Origin: Cyanodermella asteris
Taxonomy: Eukaryota; Ascomycota; Lecanoromycetes; Ostropales; Stictidaceae
Length of the DNA stretch: 64,000 nt
Reading direction: 5' to 3'
NCBI GenBank assembly: GCA_900618795.1
Contig: UYJD01000010.1
Coordinates: 834,980 to 898,979 of the forward strand
In this document: positions 24,503 to 35,447 of the stretch, piece after piece
Layout: the number at the start of each line of letters is the position of its first letter
Numbering within the stretch: position 1 is the stretch's first letter
Notes under the pieces: generated by a model
Databases searched by the model: none
Told to the model about the DNA's origin: nothing
The model's input: only the letters and a program-made list of their open reading frames with translations
Translations under genes and position numbers: made by a program

Positions 24503-25839
24503 CTACAAGTTCTCCGATCGCCATTTGTCGGCAAGGCGATACAGAGCTAGGCCTCGTGACTCACCACCTTCCGATTCCAGGATGTTGACAGCTTTCTGCA
24601 CGGTAGGACTAATATCCGCTTCGAACGCACGCTGTAGACGCTCCTTCAACTCAGGTTGCAGAGCTTCAAGCTTAGTGGCGATCTGAATGCCCAGCCAGGC
24701 CGGCAACCAGCGCTGCAACACAATGTTGGCACCAACCTGGCCATGGAATTCGAGCTCTGCGTTTTCAGCCAGGTCCAACATCTGAGTTGCGTGTACCACG
24801 GTTCTGTCGATATCGTACGAGTACGAATGGTACTTGAAGCCTTTTTCCTTAGTGACCTGCTCTGCTGCCTCGTCGGTTGCAGCTTCAGCAGACACCTCCT
24901 CCTCACTCGCTTCGGTGGTAGTTTCCTCGACTGGCTTGGCTGTTGCTCGCTCCGCAGTTTCGCGCTGCCATAGCCATCTCCGAGCAGCCGTCAATGCGAA
25001 AAGTCCACCGTGGATATCAGGCTGCTTCTTCGGGTCGTTTTCGCTCAACACTTGAAATGGAATGTGCCGCCTGTCCTGAATGGCTGCCAGCACAAACTTC
25101 ATCTGCGAGATGGCCTTGTCCAGTTCAAGCGGATCGAAATCCGTCTCCAGCACCCTTTTGTTCGCGCCGACGACCATCTCTCTCGCAATGCCAATCGTCT
25201 TGATCCTAAAGTTCTTCAGGTTCGTCCTTCGGAAGCAGTCGACCACTACCCCAAGCTTGCCAGCCGCCGCTGCGATCCGGCACATCTTCTCAATATACTT
25301 TTCCCTCATCCTGAAGCCCGCGATCTGGAACTCGCGTAGTAGATCGGGAACGATGGCCCACGCATCCGGGTCATTGCGTATGATTGCGAGGATTTCATTG
25401 TAGGCTTTCTTCATATTTGGCTCGTCTGCTTTCTTGTTCAAAGGCTTCAAAGTGAATTCCTGTTTCGTTTGATCCGACTCTTTCGACTGAGAGTTTGTGG
25501 TCTCGAGCTCGACTTTGACGGGCTCCTCACCGGTGAGGTAATGCTGGAAGTGGTTGCGATAGATGAGGTGCTTTTGCGGCGTGCGGAGATGAGCTGGGAC
25601 GAAGACATTTTCGTGGAGCGTGCCGAGGATTTCGTTGAATCTGGGAGATGATGTCTCGGGGAAGACTGCTATAGGACCTAGGTTGGAGCGTTAGAAGTGT
25701 AAGAGGAGGACTAGATATGGTTGTCTGGCGTACCATTTCTTCGTCGGTTCGTTGTCGACGAAAAAGACCTGCTTTGCGGTGCTGTCCTGCGCAATTGCCG
25801 CAGGCAGATTCGCCCCAGCTCCGGCCTGGGGACTGACAT
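24503..25839 (-). CDS. Uncharacterised mitochondrial-targeted helical protein
   Basis: Two exons, 25839-25734 and 25677-24503, with a 56-nt intron (GTACGC...CCTAG), encode 426 aa. The N-terminus is basic, Ser-rich and lacks acidic residues after the first few (LRQLRRTAPQSRSFSSTTNR), typical of a matrix-targeting peptide. The rest is strongly helical and may form TPR/PPR-like hairpins. It includes NEILGTLHENVFVPAHLRTP near the N-terminus and a variable Glu/Ala/Thr linker around residue 300. I do not recognise the family with certainty; a mitoribosome- or respiratory-assembly-associated protein is possible but unproven. Longer Met starts upstream would run into the divergent bet5 gene and are rejected. 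Confidence 0.75.
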
Positions 25840-26154
25840 GCCGTGTGCGAGGATTCGGCGCGCCGTTATCTCAGCTGCGAATGTTGACGGTCTGTATGAG
25901 GTCGGCTTGGAGTCCAGGTCGAACTTCAAGACCGGAGCTGCTCGACCATCTCGAAAATCCCAAATGGGAATAGCGGCATTCGGCTGCGAGATGGCTGCGG
26001 ACCCAAACTCCTGACAAGTACAACCAGCCGACCATATTCTCCGGCACTGCGATTTCTTCACAATCTGGCTAAGAGGATCAACTTTCACTCGTCGGTCTGC
26101 ATTGCATAGAGTGCTGGCCTCGTCTGGGGGTTTTGTGCGGCGGGGGCTCTCAAG
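25840..26154. promoter_or_regulatory. Short divergent promoter (mitochondrial protein / bet5)
   Basis: Only 315 bp separate the start codons of two divergent housekeeping-type genes, so both promoters must lie here. I see no strong TATA box. Shared regulation is an inference from spacing alone. Confidence 0.55.
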
Positions 26155-26776
26155 ATGGTTGTCTACTCCTTCTACATCTTCGACAGGCATGGTACGTGAA
26201 CTGAATGTATCATATATGTTCAGCAAGACTATTCCATCCTAATGAATTATTCGCATCAAGCACATCTACTGACAAACTTCCAAGCGGCGTGCATTTACAA
26301 AAAGACGTACTTGGCTGCCAGACCAAGCTCCGCATCCGGACCATCCTCAACCGCCAGGGAGCTATCAGCCGAGGATAATGCAAAGCTCGTCTTCGGAACT
26401 GTCTTCTCGCTCAGAAACATGGTCCGGAAGCTTGGCGGCGAGGAAGACAGCTTCGTATCATATCGGACGTCCCACTACAAGCTACATTTCTACGAAACGC
26501 CGACAAATCTCAAGTTCGTCATGGTCACGGACACGAAGATGAACAACCTACGGATAGTACTGCACCAGATTTATGTCAGCTTGTATGTTGAGTACGTGGT
26601 CAAAAATCCGCTCAGCCCGGTCGAGCACCCGAACGGTGAAGGTGTGGACTGCGAGCTATTTGAAGCCGGACTGGAACAGTTTCTGGTAAGTCGAGCTCAT
26701 GCTCTTGGGTTTGTCATTTCATGCATGCTGATTTGTTCATCTCTAGAACACGATGGGCCTGCATCAGGCGACATAA
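26155..26776 (+). CDS. BET5: TRAPP complex subunit Bet5 (TRAPPC1)
   Basis: Small longin-fold subunit of the TRAPP tethering and Rab-GEF complexes that act in ER-Golgi traffic. Three exons, 26155-26191, 26285-26685 and 26747-26776, give 155 aa, as expected. The first exon is only 37 nt and encodes MVVYSFYIFDRH, the family's signature start. The middle exon carries FGTVFSLRNMVRKL, SYRTSHYKLHFYETPTNLKF and VEYVVKNPLSPVEHPNGEG, all diagnostic. The last exon adds just nine residues and a stop. Introns of 93 and 61 nt have good GT/AG ends and the phases match (1 and 0). The stop is 103 bp from that of convergent tif6. An internal insertion rich in Ser/Ala (residues 24-38) is typical of filamentous fungi. 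Confidence 0.93.
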
Positions 26777-26879
26777 CCACTGGACGCATTCTATCCTCAT
26801 TCAGGACATCAAAGTAGGCCAACCGGCCGTCCGGGTATCCATAAAAGCCGCATCGCTTCGTCCACACGGACAGGGCCGT

Positions 26880-27769
26880 TCAATAGAACGACTCGACCAT
26901 GGTGTCCTTGTTCTTTCCGCCGATATCACCCGGACCCATACCCTCACCTAATCTGAAGACGCTCTCAATAACACTGAGTTCCGTCGCAGTGGTGTCCAGA
27001 CCAGTGACAGCAAGCCAGTCATTCACAACCATCCCAGCACCCACGACCGCGCTGCCTCTGTTCACACTACCAGCAACCAGAGGCACCTGCAATAGCGAAC
27101 TCAACTCATCCTGGTCTTGAATGCTCGTCTTCGGATGTACGATGCCACCCTGGTTGCTCAAGCTCATGTACGACCCCGTCAGGACATGGTCCGCGACCGT
27201 TTGTCTGAAAACCTCCACGCCCAGCACGTCGGCGACAATCTCTTCCGTTTCCCGCTCCAGATCCGGATGTACGAGCGCAACATGATCGTTTGCGCAAATG
27301 ACGTTTCCGAGGGCCGATAGTCGCTCCTCGATTCGCTGAATCTTGACTGAATCTGGTAGTGTGTTTCGGAGGTGTTGGAGTTCTTGATCGGTGGTGGAGG
27401 TGGGGACGAGGAGGCCTTTGCGGTTTCCGGCTGTGAGGCGGCCGATGATGCGAGTGCCTGCTATCGTGGCACGGCACATGGGAATGACATCTTGAAGCTC
27501 TGCTTCAAAGACACTGGAATCACATCAGAACCACAAACTCGCCATGACGTGCGATATAGCCTTTGCAGCGGCTTACCTGTAGAAGTTTTCTGATGCGCCG
27601 ACGGCGACAAGGCAATATGAATTTGTCAAAGTAGAAAAGACGCCAACGCTGTGTACGTCGTCAGCGTCCATACAAATCACTTTCCGCCGTGGCGGGTAGC
27701 TTCTGCACCACCTCAGAAGCGGGGTGGAACTGACTCGTTGGAATTCTCAAACTGTGCGCGCACAGCCAT
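26880..27769 (-). CDS. TIF6: Eukaryotic translation initiation factor 6 (eIF6/Tif6)
   Basis: Anti-association factor that binds the 60S subunit, is required for 60S biogenesis in the nucleolus, and is released in the cytoplasm. Three exons, 27769-27735, 27648-27577 and 27513-26880, give 246 aa, the usual length. The start [12 protein letters not shown], then [20 protein letters not shown] in exon 2 and [20 protein letters not shown] in exon 3, are textbook eIF6. The five-fold pseudo-repeat of the family is visible through [15 protein letters not shown] and [20 protein letters not shown]. Introns are 86 and 63 nt. Splice junctions restore codons at phases 2 and 2. No oddities were seen. Confidence 0.95.
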
Positions 27770-28380
27770 GGTGTCTAGAAATGAGGTTTGATCGCCGGGG
27801 AGTAAGGATGTTATTTTGACGAGTTTGAAGGGAGAGCTTTTGTGGACTGGTAGTTAGTGTGCGATGTAGTTGGTCGTGTGCTTGTTGCTTGAGCTCGAGC
27901 AGAAAAGCGGTGCTCGAAAGGCTGCACTTATGATGCTTGCGAGCCTCAGAAGGCACGACCTGCGTTTGGCGGCGGAAAGCTACTCCGCCGCCTTGGCTTT
28001 GCCGCCGAACGATGCGCAAGAGTCATAAGCTTGCCGCTATCCACCCTTTGGGAAGACTGTGTATCACTCATCCTCGCTCATGTCGTTCATTGGTACATGT
28101 CGTTCGTACTTGGCACTGAATAAGCCTTGCCACTCATGTTGAATCAACCATTGTGACTCTTAGGCTTCCACGACGGCTCCGGCCCTGATATCGGTATGAG
28201 TCCTTGGCTTCCAACCTATCTAGGAGGGCACTTGTGTCAGATTATACGTGTGGAATTCGACAGGCCGACCATTAGATGGGATCATGCTCGGAATTAGCTC
28301 TGGGACATGGCAGGACATGATTTGATCATCAAGCGTAGAGTCCCGGAGACTAGGTGCTGACGACGGTACAAGTCAGTGCA
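27770..28380. other. Intergenic region upstream of tif6
   Basis: No gene is supported. Only short ORFs on both strands are present. The sequence next to 27770 is the likely tif6 promoter. Confidence 0.5.
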
Positions 28381-28863
28381 TTACGGTATCACCCACGAGT
28401 ACTTCTTTATGCAATTCCCCACCTCGATTTGAACCCAATTCACGTGGCCTTTGATCCCTAGGACTCGCAATGCGTCCATGTACTCGTCATATATTGGCTG
28501 TATACAATGTCGGTGCAGACGGTAGATAGCATCACAGTCCCTTCCAGCACTTTCAGGAGCCCCACGATCGCAGCAGCTTCTATTCAAGTCCTTTGCAGAT
28601 GCTTGTGGGATGGTTTTTGCTGAAAATGACTATATTCGAATTGGAGAGATCGCTGTCTATTCTAATTGTGCCATGATGGACTCGATCCTCGAGTCTAAAT
28701 ACCATAACGCCCAATTGCGAAACTGCGCTCCATCTTCCATCTTCGATTCAATCCGGCTCAGAACGTTGGCAGCAGGGTCAAGTGCCCGAGAAACGTCTTG
28801 CGCAAACCAAGGCATTCCCAAATCATCGGTATCGGCCTTGCTATCGTCAGAGTGTGCCGTCAC
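28381..28863 (-). other. Possible coding fragments of unknown gene
   Basis: Two minus-strand open stretches (28863-28657 and 28587-28381) have protein-like composition, for example DDLGMPWFAQDVSRALDPAA in the first and HRHCIQPIYDEYMDALRVLG in the second. They lie just downstream of the acidic gene at 28876 and in the same orientation, so they could be extra 3' exons of that gene, a separate small gene, or noise. I could not find a clean splice joining them. Confidence 0.25.
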
Positions 28864-28875
28864 GGCCTCAATTTC

Positions 28876-29822
28876 CTAAATGCCGCGACGGGGAAGTGGA
28901 GCTCGAGTCTGGATTGCAATAGTGGCCTCCTCGTCTTCATCTTCGGTCTCCTCTTCGTCGTCTTTATTTTCGCCCTCCTTTTCCATAGCAGCCTTTCCTT
29001 TGCTGCCTCCCTTTCCATACTTGACATCATCCCCATCGGTCCACTCCGCAAGACTCAGGTTGAATTTCAGTCCGATATCCGAAGAATACAGATTACCGAT
29101 CCCAGCGAGCCGATGATCAATCCATGCCGTGGTTTGGGTGACACGCTGCGAAGGAGGCCCCACGCTGCAGTCCCAGTTAGCAGAGCGACTCACACAAGAA
29201 CATCTCGTGTGGCTGCAAAAGGACATGCACTTACTCGTCTCTGACACCTGCGAATAATGGCGGCCAAGCAACAGCTGGTCGTTGAGAAGGCTTCGATCGC
29301 GTCTCGCTCACCTCGTCCATCAGCTTGCGAAAGATCTCACGTTGGAGCTGCTTGTCTTCGGAGTCTTCTTCAATCGGTGTTTTATTCACAGTCTTCAGAG
29401 GCTCTGATCGCAGATTTGGGTCCAGGATCGTTCGCAGCCGCCGCAATCCGGTCTTCTAGCGGGATGGACCTGTCGAGAAGTCCCGCGTATGAGGCTCTTT
29501 TGGCTGCCAAGCTGCTTCGACTTGCGCGCGGCATCTTGCCTGATGGCCTTGCTCGCCTGACGGTATGGCGTGGTGTAATGCTTGGAGTGATTGGGGTGAC
29601 TGGTGTTGTGGGCTCAGCTCTCACTTGAGCCGGCTTGTCTCTCAATCGGCTTGACCAGGTCGATGTAGCTGTTCGGGGTCCAAAAGGCGTTGTCAGAGAG
29701 ATGGGCGATCTTTCGCCAGCAGTGGTGTCACTGATTGCAGCAGCTGTGTTTTTCGTCGCAGGACTTGAGAATCTAGGAGCGTTGCTGTTGTTTTGCTCCT
29801 CAGGATTACACATGTTGGTCAT
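28876..29822 (-). CDS. Uncharacterised multi-exon protein with acidic C-terminus
   Basis: A minus-strand gene with at least three introns. Clear pieces are a Ser/Thr/Pro-rich N-terminal part starting MTNMCNPEEQNNSNAP at 29822, then LRTILDPNLRSEPLKTV through EIFRKLMDEV, a tiny exon (VSET) bounded by GTGAGC...TTCGCAG and GTAAGTG...CTGCAG introns, and a last exon with TTAWIDHRLAGIGNLYSSDI. The protein ends in a Lys/Asp/Glu-rich tail and stops at 28876. The first intron is unresolved: a GTGAGA donor at about 29624 could join to an acceptor near 29459 or an earlier one. I do not recognise the family. The long acidic tail suggests a nuclear or chromatin protein, which is inference only. Confidence 0.5.
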
Positions 29823-29959
29823 GTTTGCAATCGTAAGTATGGATCAGCAAGTATGGATCACAACGATGTCTCAATTTAACTAATGTCGTTACAGGTAGCA
29901 ATGGTACGAAGTGTTGCTTGGCGACAAAAGATAAAACGCTCAAAGATAAAAGTCCCTGG

Positions 29960-30661
29960 TCAATGGTTTCCTGAGTGGCCGTAGCGCAGGAACATAAGTA
30001 TGTGCGCGGCTTCCATCATCTCCCGCAGCTCTTCCCCCTTCACAGCTTCACCTCGCTCATTGTGCCAAACCTGACACCCGCCTTCTTCGTTCACAGTCAG
30101 AGGCTCGCTCTTGGCCTCCACAATGTCAGCGACAGTGTCATTGTTAGCGGTTGTCTTGCGGCTGGAGTCGCGCGACACACACGGCGACAAGGCGGGCAAG
30201 CAATGATCGTCATTCACTTCCTCCTCATCCTCGTCCTCGTCATCAACTTCCATCTCGTCGACATCCGTCACCTCAGCTTCCGTCTCGTCAACTTCATGGT
30301 GAATTGTGACGCTTCGCTGTTGGCGGCTTGAGCGATGACTCGAACGAGTGCTTTGTTCGTTCTCATCCTCCTCCCGTTCCTCTTCATTCACATCTCCGTC
30401 GTCCTCGTAAAGGTCTCCATCATCGCTGTTCTCTTCTTCTTCTCCGTCGTCAGTATCGTCTTGGCCTCCAACGTCAGAGTTCTCTTCTTGTTCAGAAGCA
30501 ACAGGAAGGGGAGGAGCATACGCAGCAGCGCCAGCATTTGTCGGCGCCGGAGGATTGCTGCCGATGCCTGAAGGTATCATAATTCTTTCCCTGCCTCTGC
30601 GGGTTCTGAAACTAACAGGGTCCGTGTAAACGGCCGGCTCGGAGGAATTGGAGCTCGACAT
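29960..30661 (-). CDS. Hypothetical acidic low-complexity protein
   Basis: A single open frame of 233 aa. The first third is Ser/Pro-rich and contains a basic RTRRGRERI patch. The centre is dominated by Glu/Asp runs, in two blocks separated by a Ser/Arg stretch (QSTRSSHRSSRQQRS). The C-terminus is more ordered and ends EELREMMEAAHILMFLRYGH, a helix that resembles conserved C-termini of fungal nuclear proteins. No known domain can be named. It is divergent from swi5, with 738 bp between start codons. The repetitive Asp/Glu codons could inflate ORF length by chance, but the structured end argues for a real gene. Confidence 0.5.
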   Translation of the reverse strand: MSSSNSSEPAVYTDPVSFRTRRGRERIMIPSGIGSNPPAPTNAGAAAYAPPLPVASEQEENSDVGGQDDTDDGEEEENSDDGDLYEDDGDVNEEEREEDENEQSTRSSHRSSRQQRSVTIHHEVDETEAEVTDVDEMEVDDEDEDEEEVNDDHCLPALSPCVSRDSSRKTTANNDTVADIVEAKSEPLTVNEEGGCQVWHNERGEAVKGEELREMMEAAHILMFLRYGHSGNH

Positions 30662-31399
30662 GATTGCTTAAACGAGCTTTGCGATCAAGGTGCGATAGGA
30701 GATCGATTATTGCTGAATCTCTTTGAGTTGCGAAGCAAGGCTGTGGTGATTAAAAAGAGCTTCTGTTTGATTGGAATCTGATTGAGATCTCCAAGCGAAG
30801 GATTGCTGCCGAGTTGAGTTGAGTTGAGTTGAGTTGAGCTTCTGAAACCAATAGTCTGGCGCTAAATACACGAAAACTCCTCTCGCAAAACATCTCCATC
30901 TCGTGAAGGGGCGATTGTGATGCCGCTCTGCTGCCTTGCCACTGGCTTTGGGTCTTCACGGCGGGCGACCACTTGCGTGTCGCTGAAGCGCTTCCGAATT
31001 ACGCATAATGCAGAGTACAATGACGGTAGGTAGAAGAAATCTCAGATGGGTGACGTTGGATCTGCTATCTGGCGATGCCGAGTGCGGGACGTGACGGAAT
31101 GTGCCGTCAAATGTGCAAAAGTGCAAGGTAGATGCAGAATTGCAAAGACGCGTCACGAAAGTCGGCATCGAGTGAAGTGCAGATCAAAAAAGCTCTCACA
31201 CTTCGACAGCGCGAGCATCCAAGGCAGGCGCGATGAAGCATCACGCACGCTCTTTCCTGATTCGTCAAGTAGGCTCAACCGCTAAGTAGGTAACACAGCT
31301 CGACTTGACTCAATCTTCCATCTGGGTTTTTTCGCTTCCACGGCCAGAATTGCGCCGCACCTACAGCATTCCCGACCGATCATCTCACAAAATCCGGCA
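30662..31399. other. Divergent intergenic region (acidic protein / swi5)
   Basis: About 740 bp between two start codons. It contains a GAGTT pentamer repeat at 30811-30838 and no convincing ORF. It likely holds both promoters. Confidence 0.5.
30811..30838. repeat. GAGTT pentanucleotide repeat (five copies)
   Basis: Five perfect GAGTT units followed by a partial one, in a divergent promoter region about 150 bp upstream of the acidic-protein start. Confidence 0.9.
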
Positions 31400-32049
31400 A
31401 TGACGAGCCAACAATCGAACAATAGCCAGAACCCCGAGCCGGAGTCTGGCACTCTCAGCACGGCCATCCGAGAGCCACCGCGGAAAGGAGAATCAGAGTC
31501 ACGCGAAGACCCCTCGCGTGACGCCACCGCACCAGTCACGGCCGGGGCCAATGATGCTTCCACAACACCACCGTTGACGGAAGCACAACAGCGGATCGCG
31601 GTAAGGCAAAAGTCCGAGTCGAATGACGCTCAGTGAATGCAAGACTGACCAAAAGTCTTTCGGGTTACAGGCGAAATTGAGAGAGAAGATTTCGACCCTG
31701 GAAGAAAGCATCGCGAACGTGGAGCAGGAGAAGGCCGTTGTAACGGAGAAACTGCGGTATGTCTCGATCATTTTGTTGTGGTCGGAGTCCTTTGCTCGAC
31801 AAATTGCATCGGAATTTGCTCTCAAAATGTCCTCGAATGAAACGGATATGAAACGTGTTTTCGGTCTGACATTGTTCGTTCGACAAAGATTCGGATGCGG
31901 CTCGAACGGTCAAGGACCATATCCGTCTACTGCATAGATACAACGAGATCAAGGATGGGGGCATGGGGCTGTTGGGCATGATTGCGGAGCAGAGGGGCGT
32001 GAGGGTTAAGGAGGTGATGGAGGAGTTTGCTGTCGGAGAGAAGGACTGA
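31400..32049 (+). CDS. swi5: DNA repair/recombination protein Swi5 (Sae3 family), last exon out of frame
   Basis: Swi5 (with Sfr1) helps Rad51/Dmc1 strand exchange. Exon 1 (31400-31600) is a disordered N-terminus. Exon 2 (31671-31756) encodes the coiled-coil start, AKLREKISTLEESIANVEQE. The last exon carries the diagnostic HIRLLHRYNEIKD and GLLGMIAEQRGVRVKEV, ending at 32049. Intron 1 is a clean 70-nt GTAAGG...TACAG intron in phase 0. Intron 2 has a good GTATGT donor, but its only nearby AG (31887-31888) leaves the last exon in the wrong phase. Starting the exon two bases earlier would restore the family sequence. Either splicing is non-canonical, the base call is wrong, or the gene is damaged. 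The family assignment is firm. Confidence 0.8.
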
Positions 32050-32182
32050 ATGACTGCGGATCTATCATTGAGTGCAACACGTTGCCGGTTGGGGGTACGC
32101 CCGCGTTTGTACACCAGCATTGTCGCGATTTGCCGTCGAATGGGAAGAAAAAATCATGGCAAGACTGTGCTACACAGTTTTG

Positions 32183-32198
32183 TATATATATATATATA
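32183..32198. repeat. TA dinucleotide repeat
   Basis: Eight TA units about 135 bp after the swi5 stop codon. Confidence 0.9.
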
Positions 32199-32856
32199 GT
32201 GTGCAAAACCGGGGATGTGGCTGAATATTCTCTCAGGCAACTGGAGCGGTTTGGAGTTCCACGATAATAAGATGGAAGTATCGTGTGCTCGTCCGGAAAG
32301 CAGTGGAATACATTACAGACTGCCCTTTTACCTCTAACATGCTGCTTGAGTAAAGGGATGTTTGATATAAGCGTCACTCATCGGGTCCTCACAGCAGCAA
32401 ACCTCGTCTTACCTAAGCGGCTTGGGCTGTCCAAACTATAATCCGAGCTTTCAACGCTCTGGTGAGCTCGCACCTCTCGGGACTGGCCGTACGACAAGAT
32501 AGTCCTAGCTTCGGCCGAGGCAATCATCAGTGATAAACAACATCATTGTCCCGAACAAGTGGGTACATGAACAGCGTGAAAGGCTGCCATGCAGTGAGCG
32601 CCATGCAAAGCCGTCACCCCGTCCAACAGACAGGGATCATTGTCGCCATGATCGCAAGCTGACGAGGCTGATGCCACCAAGATGCCTCGCCATGTCTGGC
32701 GTCTCCAGTGGCGTCCGTCAGGCCATTGCCAGAGTCGTTGGCAGTCCAGGCCGTGGATCTATGCAGTGTGTATCGTGTATCTATCTGACAGCGACGCCAC
32801 AATATTCAACTGCGGAGAATCGGAAGCTTAAGGTTTGTGAACTAGGTCTCTCGCAT

Positions 32857-32940
32857 GTGTGCGACAATTGTTGTACGAACATGCCTGTCAGAACCGTCGC
32901 ACACACACGCTTGTCAAGACTGTCGCACAGACAGGCTTGT
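32857..32940. repeat. Cluster of short direct and inverted repeats
   Basis: Two related units of about 26 bp follow each other (from about 32884 and 32910), each containing TGTCA...GTCGCACA. Upstream, GTGTGCGAC at 32857-32865 is the exact inverse complement of GTCGCACAC at 32896-32904, so a hairpin with a 30-nt loop is possible. No gene overlaps it. Confidence 0.6.
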
Positions 32941-35447
32941 CATGCGGTGCCGAACTTGCAGTAGGGAACGACAAGTCCATCGAAGGTGTCCCTTGCGGCG
33001 CAGGATACTGCTAACTTGATGAGGCAGGCATAGCTGAGACGTTCATTGAGGATCAAGTCCTTACACGCAAATGCCGTCATGTCATGTGCAATAATATGGT
33101 GCAAGGCATTTGTGGATCTTGAATACCAGCTTTTGTAAATCATCGGATCCTTGCGATTGTACAAGCGCGCAAGGATGCCAACATCGCCATTGATCGGACG
33201 GTCGCGAGTGGCTCACCAGCAGTGAGACAAATCAGTGTAAATCGAGTGAGCTTCAAGCAAGACATGCGACGCCCATGGGCCGCATCCAAGGCCGGCGCTC
33301 AACTTGTTTCGACGTAGACCCCAGGATGGAGGCCGAATAGGGAGAAGTGAGGAGTTGGGGTGCGTCTCGGCACCAACGCCAATGCATATCCATCTTGCTC
33401 CACATGGCCAGATAGCAGACCACGAAACAAGTGGCTGTTGCGAATTTGCCTCGCGGCGTCAGTATAGCCTTGTACAAGACAAGTTCTCACAAGTAAAAAA
33501 GTATCGACGCGTCAGATTTGCTGGGGCTCTAATGATCAACCGGAGCATTGGCCGCCATCTCTGCAAAGCTCGCGGTCAAGAGAAAACTCCTCGCCACAGG
33601 TCAGGGGTAAGCCATGCGAGGAAGACCGTTTAAGACTTTTTGTGGATAGGCTACGTCTCTAGTTGTGGATGGAACGAGCCAGGTCAAGGATCGACATGGG
33701 ACACGGGGTTCAGCCCGTTCGAAAGGTTTTCTCACCTAACAAGGTATTTATGGAGCACATCGCACTTTGACTTTACCAGCCATCTGTCAAGCTTACGAGG
33801 CATTCCTTGGCAACGACCGAGATCTTCACAGGCTGCGGCTATGACTGGCGCTCTTCATGCCAGATGACTGCAAATCCTGGGCCTGCTTACAGGAGTGCAG
33901 CCGTATAGGAGACCGAATTTTGATGTGGCCAGCCAGTTTGGAAATGTTTCTTATCGTTGCGAGCCAGAACGCACGACATGTTTGTTCACGATAGGCATGA
34001 CGAGGCTGTCGGCGTGATATCCATGTCTCGACAGTGTCGCAGGTCTGGCCGCAGCATGGCCGCGCAGTGTGCTGTTTGAAGGCGTCGTTCGAGAACAAAA
34101 CGGGCTTCAGGGCTTCACGACGGCCGAATATGGCGCAAAAGACGGGGCTGACGGCTTGCGATAAGGCACTCGCAGGTGTGAGTAAGCTTTGAAACGTGGT
34201 CGAGCAGCCGACTCCTGCAGGCTCGGCAGTGTGGCGGGCAATCGATAATGCGCGGGACTCCGGGAGCGAGGCGAGACAGTGACGGTGGATGTGGATGACT
34301 GATGCACGGGGGTGTGTCGTTGTGGAGAAAAGATGGCTGTGGTTCAGGGAAACCAGGGAGTTCAGGGCGAGGCTGAGCGGGAGTCCTGTGGGTGTGTGGA
34401 TGCTTGGTGGAACTCGTCGCCATGGCGATGCAACATGCTGTGTCGCAGAGTCAAAGGACCCGAGTTGGACAGCGTGTGGGAGGCGACGTCGCCATGCCAT
34501 ATGCCATCTCTTTGTGAAGCTGTTCTCGCCTGCGCGCAAGGAGGACTTTGAGTCGAGGTGGCGTTGGAGTGTCGTTGCTTGGGAGATTTCTGGGCTTGTG
34601 TCGGAAAAGCGTCCAGACGAAGCTTTTGGTTTAGATTGCGGCTGGCAGACGCGACCGGCCGGATCCTGCGACGGCCCAATCACAGTCGGCCGTTGAGCCT
34701 GTCAATCTGCTTCATTTTATCAGCAGCCGAGTTGGAGGAAAAGGAGAGACGAGCGTCGTATCCTGTCGTCTGCCCACCGGCCGCCAAACGGCGGTGGTCT
34801 GGAAACGTGCTGCAATGCCACGCATGAGGATCATCTAGAAGACGTGCAGATGATGCTTCGACGCAGACGTATGTAGTACAGCACGCTTGTCGGTGGGCTG
34901 AGCAGCATGGCGGATGGCAGCGCCGCAGGGCAGCGTGAAGCTGAGACGCGGCTGACTCGACGAGCTCGACAAGTCGGCTGGCCAGAAAGGTGGAAATGCG
35001 ACCGCGCTGCTTCCTATCACTCTGTTCCTTTGCATCCACCCAATCGGCCTGCCTGTGCCCTTTGCCTTTCTTGGCCGCGAGCGAGATATACTAATATCCT
35101 GCCCAGCTCGTTTCCCTCGCTGGCCGTCTCGTTTTTCCCGCCATATCCCCAGCAAACGCGTCAGGTCGAGGCGAGTATTAGCTCAAAGTCACGTCCTGCT
35201 TGGCTGCCGCGCAACCCGTCCAGCCTTTTTTTTTCCCTCTCCTTTGCCGCGCGACAAGACCAACTGTCTCCCTGCACCACTCCCTCTTCCCAGCCTTACG
35301 ACGCCTTAGAACCCCATACGCATTGCCTAATACCATAATCCTGCCCTTCGACCAAACTCGACCGCCACCAGCCCGGCCGCGGAGTCTTGCCTCCGGCGCG
35401 GCTCTCGCGTGACCCCAGAAACAGCTCTTCGCGAGCTTCACCTCGCC

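Larger units (their letters stand above)
32050..35447. other. Large intergenic region (swi5 / GT2 gene)
   Basis: About 3.4 kb without a recognised gene. A TA microsatellite (32183-32198) lies in the likely swi5 3' flank, and a small cluster of related direct and inverted repeats lies at 32857-32940. A 285-codon minus-strand ORF (34683-33826) has no domain and reads like chance Ser/His/Arg-rich sequence. The CT-rich stretch at about 35090-35440 looks like the GT2 gene's promoter and 5' UTR. Confidence 0.5.

Noticed and set aside
33826-34683. 285-codon minus-strand ORF in the swi5-GT2 spacer
   Set aside because: Ser/His/Arg/Pro-rich with no domain, overlapped by long ORFs in other frames, and no consistent coding character; probably chance.
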